The notes beneath the pieces are model-generated. The model did no database searches. It saw only the letters and a list, made by a program, of their open reading frames with translations, and was not told where the DNA came from. Positions 11,705-23,556 of a stretch of 64,000 nt of DNA are shown here, one piece after another (the first letter of the stretch is position 1; each line of letters begins with the position of its first letter). Made by a program: the position numbers and the translations under genes. Source of the DNA: Chiridota heheva (lineage: Eukaryota > Echinodermata > Holothuroidea > Apodida > Chiridotidae); NCBI GenBank assembly GCA_020152595.1, contig JAIGNY010000466.1, forward strand, positions 79,501 to 143,500. Direction: 5' to 3'.

Positions 11705-12627
11705 AATTATTTTCAATATTAAAACTTGTATTTATTTAATCTAAAATATTGATAAAACAGTAGTTGAACTTGTCTACTAGTGTACTGCAAAGAATAAAAT
11801 ATAAAAAGTCTTTTATAAAATCATATGAAATTTTTCCTATTAAAATAACAAAATGAGCTATGAATGATGGGCGTCGCTAAAACAAAATCTAAATCCAATA
11901 TCGCATCAAAATACAAGTGTACAACGTGAAAGCCTAGCGCCTGTGTCCTTTTTGGGCATTTGCTCGTGTCTTTACTCTAGAAGGCATGCGCATTTAAGCA
12001 TATACGCTCATGCAGTAGAGCGTACGGATTTTGCTCAATCATGTTTGAAATATGCACTGATTCCTAACTACTGTACCATTTCATTTTGAAGCCGTAAACA
12101 ACCAAATAGCAAAGAAAGTGTGGGCTGAAAAGGGCTCATTTTCTCAGGATTTTGGCTTTGTAAACTGTAATGAATAAGGTAACTGTTTCCTCGGACTTAG
12201 TTGCTATCTGTGAATATTAGGTTTTGAAAATTTAAGGTGTAGGGATTTTCGCCTAGAAGTAAATGGTGTCGGCTGCGTAGTTGCAGTGCAGTTTTTTTAC
12301 ATATATATGCACAGTGAGTTGTTCTTACTAACTTTCCCCTTGCCCCCTTCTTGGTGGGACTGTTTTTTATTGTCTTTTTTATTGCTTTTCGCAGTATTAT
12401 CATTTGGGGGAGGACGGAAGGGAGAAGCACTGGCACCAAAATAATTTATTCCACTGGTAATATTGGTTAAGTTACCATATCTGATTGTGTCATGTTGAGC
12501 GATAGAGCTAAATTGAAGTAATAAATTTCTAAAGCATCAATGTGTTTGCGTCAAAGTGTATTAGGAATGCAAGTACTGTAACATTGTATCACAAGCGTGT
12601 CTTTAAGAGAGCTTAACATAATACCAG

Positions 12628-12691
12628 AGAGTGTGACGTCATTCGGCCTATACTTCATATATGAAATATAGGCCGAATGACGTCACACTCT
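12628..12691. repeat. CRE hairpin, second copy (64 bp)
   Basis: Arms of 31 bp with one mismatch and a 2-bp centre, TGACGTCA in each arm. It is the intact version of the hairpin at 8627-8689. Confidence 0.88.
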
Positions 12692-12960
12692 GATAATATT
12701 AAAGTAAACTGATTTCAATGCAAAGAAAAGCACGTCGTCAACAAAGATAAAGCACAAAGGGTATCACGCCACGATGTTTGATAATAGCGACATACACGCA
12801 GTCTGCGAGCACGCCAACAATTTCAGAAAAGCTACAGAGTATGCCTGTTTTTCATTTGGTATATACTTTACGTATACTTTACATATCGTATGCACAAATA
12901 TATTGTAATATGCAAGACATTGATTCTAAGCTTGCTACGTAATGACGCGTAATGAAGATG

Positions 12961-14380
12961 TTGCGTGTTGAAAGCAGAGTTGTTGACTTCATTTTGCTGA
13001 CTGGAACTCGAGTCGGACTTGAGTCACATTTTTGTTGACTTGTGACTTGACTTGCAAACAAATGACCTTACGTGACTTGTGACTTGACTTGCAAAAATGT
13101 GACTTGGTTACAACTGTTTGAAAGCATTAGCTCCTGTAACGCCACTAATCACAAATTCAAAGTGACTATGCTAAACTGGCAATGCTCAGTCCAAGGAACA
13201 GAGTGCCTTCTTGCTCAATCGAAGGAAATTAGCAATAATCTTATCATATATTTATGACAACAGTATGGCTATTTCTCTAAGCCTTATGCTTAAGGCTTCA
13301 CTCTTCATTTGAAGACTGAATAAATACATTTAGGTTTTTGCTAAAAAATCAGCATTCTGGGTTTCTAATCATTTGCTAATTAATGATAATAGGCTCTGTC
13401 AGCTGCAATTGACATAAAACATTTAGACGACAAGGAGTCGCATTTGGCAAACTGACTGACTGGCAAAACGCATACGTGTACGACAATACAAACAAAACAA
13501 GTATTTTAAAGTGACCAGAACATAAAGTTGAAAAGCTGAAATTTGTTAAACATGTAGTGGGGGTCGGTTGTGAAAGATTGTGGACGTTCCAGGCGCTGAG
13601 TGGACATTTAATTAAAGAATTTGTCTTCTGCGACAGGAGAAGTCCTCCTAGAAGACGAGGCCGATTTTGAGCTAGACACAGAAGTGAGTGATGACTTTGC
13701 TGAAGACTTAAGCTTGGTCTTCAGACTTACAATGTTGAGATTTCTGAGCAACATTCATGTGCTTTACTTCTGGAAATAGTTCTGGGACCTTAATGGTCAG
13801 AATGGACGTACAGCGAGACACACAATTTAGGTTCTGAGTGTCCACACCCTCAATCAAATCTTTGCGAGAAATTAGTTTGATATTAAATTACTCAAATTTT
13901 AGGATAGTAATTGCAAAAATTATAATATGTTTAGCTGTATTCTCTTTCAGGCATCACAACTTTTAAAATTCCTTAAACTTTGACTACCCTTCACTCGTCT
14001 TTGGAGTGTACCTTTAGCACAATTACTTATACAAAACCGGATGCTACATCCATGAAATTCACAGGGTATATGCTTGCAATTGTATACGTTAAGAAAACAA
14101 AATCAGAAATGCTTTGGGAATGTTTTGCAAATTCATTGAAACTTTTTAATTAGAAGCTTTTCAAGTATCGGGCAAGTAAGTTCAAGAATTTTCAACATTG
14201 CAATATCTCCCATAATGGCCGTACAACGAGACACAAAACTTACGTTCACACATTGGAATTGGTCCATCCCATTTTCCATCTCTCTGGCAGGTTTGTGACT
14301 CTTCTCCTACTTTTACTCATTTTGCATGAATGATAGTGTTTATATCACAACTTGCTTGCGGTTCCCAAAATGTTTTCCCT
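12961..14380. repeat. Tandem-array copy 3 (short, fuses into the 1.185-kb series)
   Basis: Begins like the long units but jumps at about 14380, just after the sushi exon, back to the start of the next unit. The junction (TTTTCCCT|GGAACAGAG) then recurs in every following unit, so this copy made the founder of the short series. Ser/acidic exon at about 13635-13710. Confidence 0.85.
14244..14316 (-). CDS. Sushi/CCP-domain half exon, copy 3
   Basis: Same open frame as copy 2 (CQRDGKWDGPIPMCE) with an intact GT donor. Confidence 0.5.
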
Positions 14381-15563
14381 GGAACAGAGTGCCTCCTTGC
14401 TCAATCGAAGGAAAATAGCGATAATCTTATCATAAATTTATGACAACAGTATGGCCATTTCTCTAAGCCTTATGCTTAAGGCTTCACTCTTCATGTGAGG
14501 ACTGAATAAATACATTTCGGTTTTTGCCAAGAAATCAGCACTTCCGTATTCTAATCATTTGCTAATTAATGATATAGGCTCTGTCAGCTGCAATTGACAT
14601 GAAACATTTAGACGATAAGGAGTCGCATTTGGCAAACTGACTGACTGGCAAAACGCATACGTATGCGACAATACAAACAAAACAAGTATTTTAAAGTGAC
14701 CAGAACATAAAGTTGAAAAGCTGAAATTTGTTAAACATGTAGTGGGGTCGGTTGTGAAAGATTGTGGGCGTTCCAGGCGCTGAGTGGACATTTAATTAAA
14801 GAATTTGTCTTCTCGACAGGAGAAGTCCTCCTAGAAGACGAGGCCGATTTTGAGCTAGACACAGAAGTGAGTGATGACTTTGCTGAAGACTTAAGCTTGG
14901 TCTTCAGACTTACAATGTTGAGATTTCTGAGCAACATTCATGTGCTTTATTTCTGGAAATAGTTCTGGGACCTTAATGGTCAGAATGGACGTACAGCGAG
15001 ACACACAATTTAGGTTCTGAGTGTCCACACCCTCAATCAAATCTTTGCGAGAAATTAGTTTGATATTAAATTACTCAAATTTTAGGATAGTAATTGCAAA
15101 AATTATAATATGTTTAGCTGTATTCTCTTTCAGGCATCACAACTTTTAAAATTCCTTAAACTTTGACTACCCTTCACTCGTCTTTGGAGTGTACCTTTAG
15201 CACAATTACTTATACAAAACCGGATGCTACATCCATGAAATTCACAGGGTATATGCTTGCAATTGTATACGTTAAGAAAACAAAATCAGAAATGCTTTGG
15301 GAATGTTTTGCAAATTCATTGAAACCTTTTAATTAGAAGCTTTTCAAGAATCGGGCAAGTAAGTTCAAGAATTTTCAACATTGCAATATCTCCCACAATG
15401 GCCGTACAACGATACACAACACTTGCGTTCACACATTGGAATTGGTCCACCCCATTTTCCATCAATCTGGCAGGTTTGTGACTCCTCTCTTACTTTTACT
15501 CATTTCGCATGAATGATAGTGCCTATATCACAACTTGCTTGCGGTTCCCAAAACGTTTTCCCT
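14381..15563. repeat. 1.185-kb tandem unit 1
   Basis: Starts at GGAACAGAGTGCC. Contains the Ser/acidic exon at about 14818-14890; one base is missing just before it (CTCGACAG for CTGCGACAG). Ends with a sushi exon. Confidence 0.9.
15427..15499 (-). CDS. Sushi/CCP half exon, copy 4 (GC donor)
   Basis: Encodes CQIDGKWGGPIPMCE. The splice donor is GCAAGT instead of GTAAGT, the minor class that can still be spliced. A D to G change follows the Trp. Confidence 0.5.
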
Positions 15564-16749
15564 GGAACAGAGTGCCTCCTTGCTCAATCGAAGGAAAATA
15601 GCGATAATCTTATCATAAATTTATGACAACAGTATGGCCATTTCTCTAAGCCTTATGCTTAAGGCTTCACTCTTCATGTGAGGACTGAATAAATACATTT
15701 AGCTTTTTGCCAAGAAATCAGCACTTCCGTATTCTAATCATTTGCTAATTAATGATATAGGCTCTGTCAGCTGCAATTGACATGAAACATTTAGACGATA
15801 AGGAGTCGCATTTGGCAAACTGACTGACTAGCAAAACGCATACGTGCAACGACAATACAAACAAAACAAGTATTTTAAAGTGACCAGAACATAAAGTTGA
15901 AAAGCTGAAATTTGTTAAACATGTAGTGGGGGTCGGTTGTGAAAGATTGTGGACGTTCCAGGCGCTGAGTGGACATTTAATTAAAGAATTTGTCTTCTGC
16001 GACAGGAGAAGTCCTCCTAGAAGACGAGGCCGATTTTGAGCTAGACACAGAAGTGAGTGATGACTTTGCTGAAGACTTAAGCTTGGTCTTCAGACTTACA
16101 ATGTTGAGATTTCTGAGCAACATTCATGTGCTTTACTTCTGGAAATAGTTCTGGGACCTTAATGGTCAGAATGGACGTACAGCGAGACACACAATTTAGG
16201 TTCTGAGTGTCCACACCCTCAATCAAATCTTTGCGAGAAATTAGTTTGATATTAAATTACTCAAATTTTAGGATAGTAATTGCAAAAATTATAATATGTT
16301 TAGCTGTATTCTCTTTCAGGCATCACAACTTTTAAAATTCCTTAAACTTTGACTACCCTTCACTCGTCTTTGGAGTGTACCTTTAGCACAATTACTTATA
16401 CAAAACCGGATGCTACATCCATGAAATTCACAGGGTATATGCTTGCAATTGTATACGTTAAGAAAACAAAATCAGACATGCTTTGGGAATGTTTTGCAAA
16501 TTCATTGAAACTTTTTAATTAGAAGCTTTTCAAGTATCGGGCAAGTAAGTTCAAGAATTTTCAACATTGCAATATCTCCCACAATGGCCGTACAACGAGA
16601 CACAAAACTTACGTTCACACATTGGAATTGGTCCATCCCATTTTCCATCTCTCTGGCAGGTTTGTGACTCCTCTCCTACTTTTACTCATTTTGCATGAAT
16701 GATAGTGCCTATATCACAACTTGCTTGCGGTTCCCAAAACGTTTTCCCT
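15564..16749. repeat. 1.185-kb tandem unit 2
   Basis: Same layout as unit 1, 1186 bp. Ser/acidic exon at about 16005-16080. Confidence 0.9.
16613..16685 (-). CDS. Sushi/CCP half exon, copy 5
   Basis: CQRDGKWDGPIPMCE with a GTAAGT donor; frame intact. Confidence 0.5.
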
Positions 16750-17934
16750 GGAACAGAGTGCCTCCTTGCTCAATCGAAGGAAAATAGCGATAATCTTATC
16801 ATAAATTTATGACAACAGTATGGCCATTTCTCTAAGCCTTATGCTTAAGGCTTCACTCTTCATGTGAGGACTGAATAAATACATTTAGGTTTTTGCCAAG
16901 AAATCAGCACTTCCGTATTCTAATCATTAGCTAATTAATGATATAGGCTCTGTCAGCTGCAATTGACATGAAACATTTAGACGACAAGGAGTCGCATTTG
17001 GCAAACTGACTGACTAGCAAAACGCATACGTGTACGACAATACAAACAAAACAAGTATTTTAAAGTGACCAGAACATAAAGTTGAAAAGCTGAAATTTGT
17101 TAAACATGTAGTGGGGGTCGGTTGTGAAAGATTGTGGACGTTCCAGGCGCTGAGTGGACATTTAATGAAAGAATTTGTCTTCTGCGACAGGAGAAGTCCT
17201 CCTAGAAGACGAGGCCGATTTTGAGCTAGACACAGAAGTGAGTGATGACTTTGCTGAAGACTTAAGCTTGGTCTTCAGACTTACAATGTTGAGATTTCTG
17301 AGCAACATTCATGTGCTTTATTTCTGGAAATAGTTCTGGGACCTTAATGGTCAGAATGGACGTACAGCGAGACACACAATTTAGGTTCTGAGTGTCCACA
17401 CCCTCAATCAAATCTTTGCGAGAAATTAGTTTGATATTAAATTACTCAAATTTTAGGATAGTAATTGCAAAAATTATAATATGTTTAGCTGTATTCTCTT
17501 TCAGGCATCACAACTTTTAAAATTCCTTAAACTTTGACTACCCTTCACTCGTCTTTGGAGTGTACCTTTAGCACAATTACTTATACAAAACCGGATGCTA
17601 CATCCATGAAATTCACAGGGTATATGCTTGCAATTGTATACGTTAAGAAAACAAAATCAGACATGCTTTGGGAATGTTTTGCAAATTCATTGAAACTTTT
17701 TAATTAGAAGCTTTTCAAGTATCGGGCAAGTAAGTTCAAGAATTTTCAACATTGCAATATCTCCCACAATGGCCGTACAACGATACACAAAACTTACGTT
17801 CACACATTGGAATTGGTCCATCCCATTTTCCATCTCTCTGGCAGGTTTGTGACTCCTCTCCTACTTTTACTCATTTTGCATGAATGATAGTGCCTATATC
17901 ACAACTTGCTTGCGGTTCCCAAAACGTTTTCCCT
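16750..17934. repeat. 1.185-kb tandem unit 3
   Basis: Same layout, 1185 bp. Ser/acidic exon at about 17188-17264. Confidence 0.9.
17798..17870 (-). CDS. Sushi/CCP half exon, copy 6
   Basis: CQRDGKWDGPIPMCE with a GTAAGT donor; frame intact. Confidence 0.5.
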
Positions 17935-19062
17935 GGAACAGAGTGCCTCCTTGCTCAATCGAAGGAAAATAGCGATAATCTTATCATAAATTTATGACAA
18001 CAGTATGGCCATTTCTCTAAGCCTTATGCTTAAGGCTTCACTCTTCATGTGAGGACTGAATAAATACATTTAGCTTTTTGCCAAGAAATCAGCACTTCCG
18101 TATTCTAATCATTTGCTAATTAATGATATAGGCTCTGTCAGCTGCAATTGACATGAAACATTTAGACGATAAGGAGTCGCATTTGGCAAACTGACTGACT
18201 GGCAAAACGCATACGTGTACGACAATACAAACAAAACAAGTATTTTAAAGTGACCAGAACATAAAGTTGAAAAGCTGAAATTTGTTAAACATGTAGTGGG
18301 GGTCGGTTGTGAAAGATTGTGGACGTTCCAGGCGCTGAGTGGACATTTAATGAAAGAATTTGTCTTCTGCGACAGGAGAAGTCCTCCTAGAAGACGAGGC
18401 CGATTTTGAGCTAGACACAGAAGTGAGTGATGACTTTGCTGAAGACTTAAGCTTGGTCTTCAGACTTACAATGTTGAGATTTCTGAGCAACATTCATGTG
18501 CTTTATTTCTGGAAATAGTTCTGGGACCTTAATGGTCAGAATGGACGTACAGCGAGACACACAATTTAGGTTCTGAGTGTCCACACCCTCAATCAAATCT
18601 TTGCGAGAAATTAGTTTGATATTAAATTACTCAAATTTTAGGATAGTAATTGCAAAAATTATAATATGTTTAGCTGTATTCTCTTTCAGGCATCACAACT
18701 TTTAAAATTCCTTAAACTTTGACTACCCTTCACTCGTCTTTGGAGTGTACCTTTAGCACAATTACTTATACAAAACCGGATGCTACATCCATGAAATTCA
18801 CAGGGTATATGCTTGCAATTGTATACGTTAAGAAAACAAAATCAGACATGCTTTGGGAATGTTTTGCAAATTCATTGAAACTTTTTAATTAGAAGCTTTT
18901 CAAGTATCGGGCAAGTAAGTTCAAGAATTTTCAACATTGCAATATCTCCCACAATGGCCGTACAACGATACACAACACTTGCGTTCACACATTGGAATTG
19001 GTCCACCCCATTTTCCATCAATCTGGCAGGTTTGTGACTCCTCTCTTACTTTTACTCATTTT
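17935..19062. repeat. 1.185-kb tandem unit 4 (last, truncated)
   Basis: Same layout. Ends abruptly at TTTACTCATTTT, followed by unrelated sequence. Ser/acidic exon at about 18374-18449. Confidence 0.9.
18983..19055 (-). CDS. Sushi/CCP half exon, copy 7 (GC donor)
   Basis: Encodes CQIDGKWGGPIPMCE with a GCAAGT donor, the same variant as copy 4, so units 1 and 4 share a sub-lineage. Confidence 0.5.
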
Positions 19063-19630
19063 CAGAGATTTTTAATGTTATTTTAAAGCCTTGTACAATT
19101 AGTTGACACTACATTTTTCATAAGTTCCTACTGTGTAATTACTAAATGAAACCAAACATTCACTCTACGTATCTTGCGAGAGAAGTCAATCATGAAAGTT
19201 TGAATAACCACATGACCAGGGGTGCATAGGAAGCTTAGGTGAGAGTGGCACAACCTCTAAGGGGCTACTTCTTAACTCATAGACATATGTCCTCCAGTCT
19301 GTAGATATAGTGAGTCCAAATCAACAGAGTAAATGCAGTACTTCATTTTAAAAGGGGCACTTAATTTCATTTTTTTTTTTAAGCTACGCATGCCACCAGT
19401 AATTGCACCTTTAACTGTTATTGAGGGCCTGCACTTTTGAAAGGGGGACTTTTCGTTTGTCATTTTTCAGAAAACTGTGGGGGTAACATGCCCTAGCTCC
19501 TGTCAAATTCCCCTCCCCCGCTTCCATTACCTGTGCACATGACTTTCAGCTCCAATGTAATAGGTTTTTAGTGAAACTAAAACTTATAATGTGTTCAACA
19601 TTTTTGACTCCAACATGTATATATTACCAA
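19063..19630. other. Intergenic, no feature seen
   Basis: No convincing frame, splice pair or repeat. Confidence 0.4.
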
Positions 19631-19639
19631 AATAATTTT

Positions 19640-20246
19640 GAGAAAAGTTAAGCTTCAAAATTTGGTATTACACAATTGTTCGTAGGAAATAGATATGAAC
19701 TTAAAACAGATATTTGTGCCAACCACCTCATCCTGTGAATTTCTTTAACTTTGATAGGATTAAGACATGCATTGACACATTTTTTTTCACAGAACTCTAT
19801 CATTGTTCTGACACAGGTTTTCAGGGTTTTACACGTATTTCCATGTGTTGGCACAGGTTTTTGGCTTAAAAGTTTATGAAGTATTATAGGTATTTTCATT
19901 AAAAAACATAATATGTGTATTTTGTCGAAGATATAATATAAGGAGAGTCAAGCTTCAAAATTTGGTATTACTTAATTCTTTTTAAGAAATAGATATAGAT
20001 ATTTGTGCCAACCACTTTAATGCTGTGTTTTTTTTTAACTTTGATAGGATTAGGACATGCAATGACACACTTTTTCACAGAACTCTTTCATTGTTCTGAC
20101 AATGGCTTAAAAGTTTATGAAGTATTATAGGTATTTTCATTCAAAAACATAGTATATGTATTTTGTAAAAGATATAATATGAGGAAAGTCAAGCTTTTAA
20201 AATGTTGTATTACACAATTCTTCCGAGGAAATAGATATGAACCTAA
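19640..20246. repeat. Local tandem repeat, about 2.2 copies (periods about 301 and 237 bp)
   Basis: Units start near 19640, 19941 and 20178 with AAGCTTCAAAATTTGGTATTAC or a variant. The second copy has internal deletions. The third is cut by the piggyBac element at the TTAA of its GAACTTAAAACAG motif. Confidence 0.8.
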
Positions 20247-20387
20247 CCCTTTCCTGCCCGAATTAAGTTTTAGTAATCTTATTCAGATGCTGATTTTTTT
20301 CTGATTTATTTGCATGCTATATATGATGAGGAACAACTTAAAATATGAAAAAATATGTTTGTTTATTAATTAGCAGTGCTAATAAGT

Positions 20388-20450
20388 GGCGGGACTCTGA
20401 AGTCCCGACAGGCTGAGAACCCATCTGGGACACTGGGACTTAGAAGTCCC
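20388..20450. repeat. piggyBac left subterminal inverted repeats
   Basis: GGCGGGACTCTGAAGTCCCG followed by GGGACTTAGAAGTCCC. The first is the inverted match of the right-end motif at 23534. Likely internal transposase-binding repeats, as in other piggyBac elements; function is inference. Confidence 0.7.
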
Positions 20451-20838
20451 AACCCTGCATTACTTCACCAATCTTCACACTGCTGTTTCGCCGGAATGTG
20501 TTATTTAATCTTGAAAGTTCAGATAAAATATCAGTGTCATTTAACATGTTTAACATCTATGCATAACAAGATCTATGATGACACAGGTAACTTCACATGA
20601 AGAATTTTTATAAATAAAATCCAAAGAATTTTCATACATGGAAGACAGAGGTAGTTTTAACTGCTTATAAACCCATATAAGCACCAGTAATAAATGAAAG
20701 GTCTATTACTAAACTAGTTTGTTGATGTAACATTCATCGGAAGAGCTCTAATAACAGTAATTTCGGGCAAATCAGTCACTAATTAACTACCGTATTAATA
20801 AGTACCTGTCCACTTCACGTTTAGAGATAGCATGCACC

Positions 20839-22748
20839 TTATGCGCTATGGTATACTGAGAAACAGTTCTTTTTCTCATTCGCGCAGAGGAAGATATTGC
20901 ATGTTGTACACTTGCTATGAGGTCTAGATTCTATCTTGTTTACTGAGCACACCTCACACCTTCCTCTCTGAGGAACAAATTGCAGCATGTGGCAACCAAC
21001 ATTCTGAAGACGGACATCATCCCCCCACACTGTATCGACCTTTTTTGCGTTTGTGCGATTTGAATAGTGGTGGCTGTGCAACACCAGGGGAAGATGGTCT
21101 TCCTCTTTTATTGATACTAGCCTTTGGCTTGCTGAGTGTAAGTAGACCCATGGTCACCTTTCTGCGGTATTGCAGAAGAGGCTTTTTTTTTATTTATGGA
21201 CTGGTATACCACGTATGAGTTGACAAATGCCATGTCCAGTAAGCCCCAGTAGATCCGATGCCACCACTTTACAGACTTCCGGTTGACAGAATACAATGAC
21301 CTCAGTATGTCTGCTTTGTCCACACCCCCCATGTTTTATAGTCGGCTATTGCCGGTGGACAAGGTACATCTATTTTCTGTCCATATTTTAGCGACCACTG
21401 TACTGATGTCTTTTCAGTCCTATAAAAGTTTGATATTACCATTATGGCCTTATTGTCTTTCCACTTGAAAACTCTGATATCCTTGTCACTGATGCGATAA
21501 TCATATTTACCCCTCTCTTTCAAGTTCTTGTCAGGTGCAAGATCTGGGAGATGTTTCCTGTTGGAACGAATTGTCCCACATGCCAGTATCCCATCCTTCT
21601 TTAGGTTCTCCATCAGAGGCACAGAAGAAACAAAATTGTTGAAGTACACATCGTAGTGTTTTCCAACAAGGGGGCGGGTGAAAGAGTGGACAACTTGCTC
21701 TCCCAAGCGATAACCCTCCGGAAAGTTCCCATCCTCTCCTACTTTGTTGCCTTTGCCTTGGTAAACTTGGACCTGTCCAATGTAACCAGTGTTGTCGGCC
21801 CTTGTCCAGACTTTGTAACCCCTCTTGATTGGCTTCATCGGGTTGTATTGCTTGAGTGTAGATCGACCTTTGAACAAGATCATGCTCTCATCTACGCTTT
21901 GCTTTTTCCCCATGTGATAGAGATAAGCAAAATGTTCATTGAATCCATCAATCAGAGGGCGAAGCTTGTACAGACGATCAGTATTCTCCTTTGGCATTAT
22001 CAGATTGTTATTGCAATGGAGATTGGAGAGAATTCCTGCGAAGCGGTTTCTTGGCATATTGTCTGCAATAATGGCCACATGGAGATCTTGATCGGAGCAC
22101 CAATAGTCTCTCCAAGATGGCAGATGGTGGTATCCCATGAAAAAATTGATTCCAGTAAATCCCAGCAGCTCCTCATCTGTAACATGCATGAAATTACGTC
22201 CTTTCTGTGTTGCATACTGGTTTGTTTCAAATAATAAATTCTTGCAGATGTCTTCATCAAAGAATGTCAAGAAAAAGTCTGTTGGACACACACAGTCTGC
22301 AAATTTATCCTTATTGCATGAATTTGCTTCCTCTTCAAATGGGGGCTGGTCCGTCAATGCCTCTTTCTTCTTCCATCTTCTCTTTTGGTGTGTCAATGCC
22401 TCTTTCTTCTTCCATCTTCTCTTTTTCTGGTCTGTGAAAGTACTAAGGGGCTGGTCATCTTCACTATCTCCGTCATCACCGGTATCACTAGCAGCAGTCT
22501 CAAGTGCATCCTTCTTGGGCACCAGTGTACTGAGTGGCACATCATCTTCTTCCTCATCTGGCTCCTCAATGTTGATTCTTGAATATGTTGAATCATATTT
22601 TGCATCTGAAAACTCTTCATTGGAGTCTGACTCGACAGGGGTGTCATCATCAGCTTCGTATTTAGGAAGACCAAATATCATGCCTTCCAGGAAGACCAAA
22701 TATCATGCCTTCCAGGAGGGCTACTGCAGCTTCATCTTTGGTAGACAT
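20839..22748 (-). pseudogene. piggyBac transposase, broken
   Basis: The DDD-type cut-and-paste transposase acts at TTAA. It starts at ATG 22746-22748 (MSTKDEAAVALLEGM). It has an acidic N-terminus with poly-Glu/Asp and two KRRWKKKEALT repeats, and then the catalytic domain in the long frame 22699-21302. Asp1 is present in VDESM. The second catalytic position reads YFNNF, where the family has Asp, so it is Asp to Asn. The third Asp, in MGGVDKAD, lies in a different frame (21332-21117) after a one-base loss. The C-terminal Cys-rich zinc-binding domain (CEVC, CTTC, FLC, NCF, YH) lies in a third frame (21084-20839). A 25-bp direct duplication at about 22665-22715 also breaks the N-terminus. Clearly inactive. 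Confidence 0.92.
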
Positions 22749-22969
22749 AGCTGAATCTGTGCAAGAAGGAAAAAAAGAATATTAAGAAAAAAAGTCTGCC
22801 CATTCACAATTCTGCAGTGCTGAAGTATGTTGGTGCGGTGTTGAATATTAGTGTATAGTAGACTTATTATTTCAATGAAAAGGAAGGGGAGGATTTTGAG
22901 CACTTGATGGGAAAATTACTGCTTACAGACGTAAAATTAGTACAATATTTAGCCCTCCGGTCAAACCTC

Positions 22970-23265
22970 AAATCTCCGGCACTGGCCCTCTGCACTCATA
23001 CCCAACCCAGGGGTGGCGCCAGTTTCCGCGAAGGGAGGGCTGGGCTCCCCGAAAGGGGGTCTAAATAGGGGCACTAATTTTCGCCTAAATATTGAAAATT
23101 AAGACATTTTTCCCCGACCAATTTCAAAACCTTTCCCCCATGGGGAGGTGGGGGGGGGGCGGGGAGGGGCAGAGATCGCCAGCGGGGAGCTGTATTCCCC
23201 TTCCCCGGCTGGTGCCACCTCTGTCCCAACCCCACCCTATAATTACACCACTGCACTAATTACGC
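22970..23265. other. GC-rich patch inside piggyBac
   Basis: Contains G and C runs, including a long run of G at 23148-23158, unlike its AT-rich surroundings, and ends in CCCACCCTATAATTACACCA. It looks like a separate small insertion or low-complexity expansion; no coding signal. Confidence 0.4.
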
Positions 23266-23480
23266 ACATTACTACCACCTTAACTTATTATAATATAAGG
23301 TGACACGCATATTTACAACATTTTCTTCCTCAAATGAGCAGGTATAGGCCATAAACTACCCAACATTCTAATATCTGAAATATTTATTCCAAGAAAAGGT
23401 TTATTTACATATCTGATTAATTGGCTAAAAGCGGGAAAATGTAATTCAACTTTTCATATCTACATTATTGATGCATATCT

Positions 23481-23556
23481 GCCTGACGGGACATACAAGT
23501 CCCTTTATTTCTATGTGCAATACATATGAGGCCGCCTGTCGGGACTTTCAAGCCCC
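23481..23556. repeat. piggyBac right subterminal repeats
   Basis: GCCTGACGGGACATACAAGT at 23481 and GCCTGTCGGGACTTTCAAGC at 23534 are direct relatives of each other and inverted relatives of 20388-20413. Confidence 0.7.

Larger units (their letters stand above)
9241..12960. repeat. Tandem-array copy 2 (about 3.72 kb)
   Basis: Same order as copy 1: GTGACTTG block, Ser/acidic exon at about 9914-9988, sushi exon (10522), degenerate exons (10800-11100), palindrome (11683) and CRE hairpin (12628). Lacks the 275-bp piece found in copy 1. Confidence 0.85.

Noticed and set aside
21656-22754. Plus-strand frames of 192 and 205 codons opposite the piggyBac transposase
   Set aside because: Exact antisense of the transposase coding region, hydrophobic/Ser-rich from complement of charged codons.
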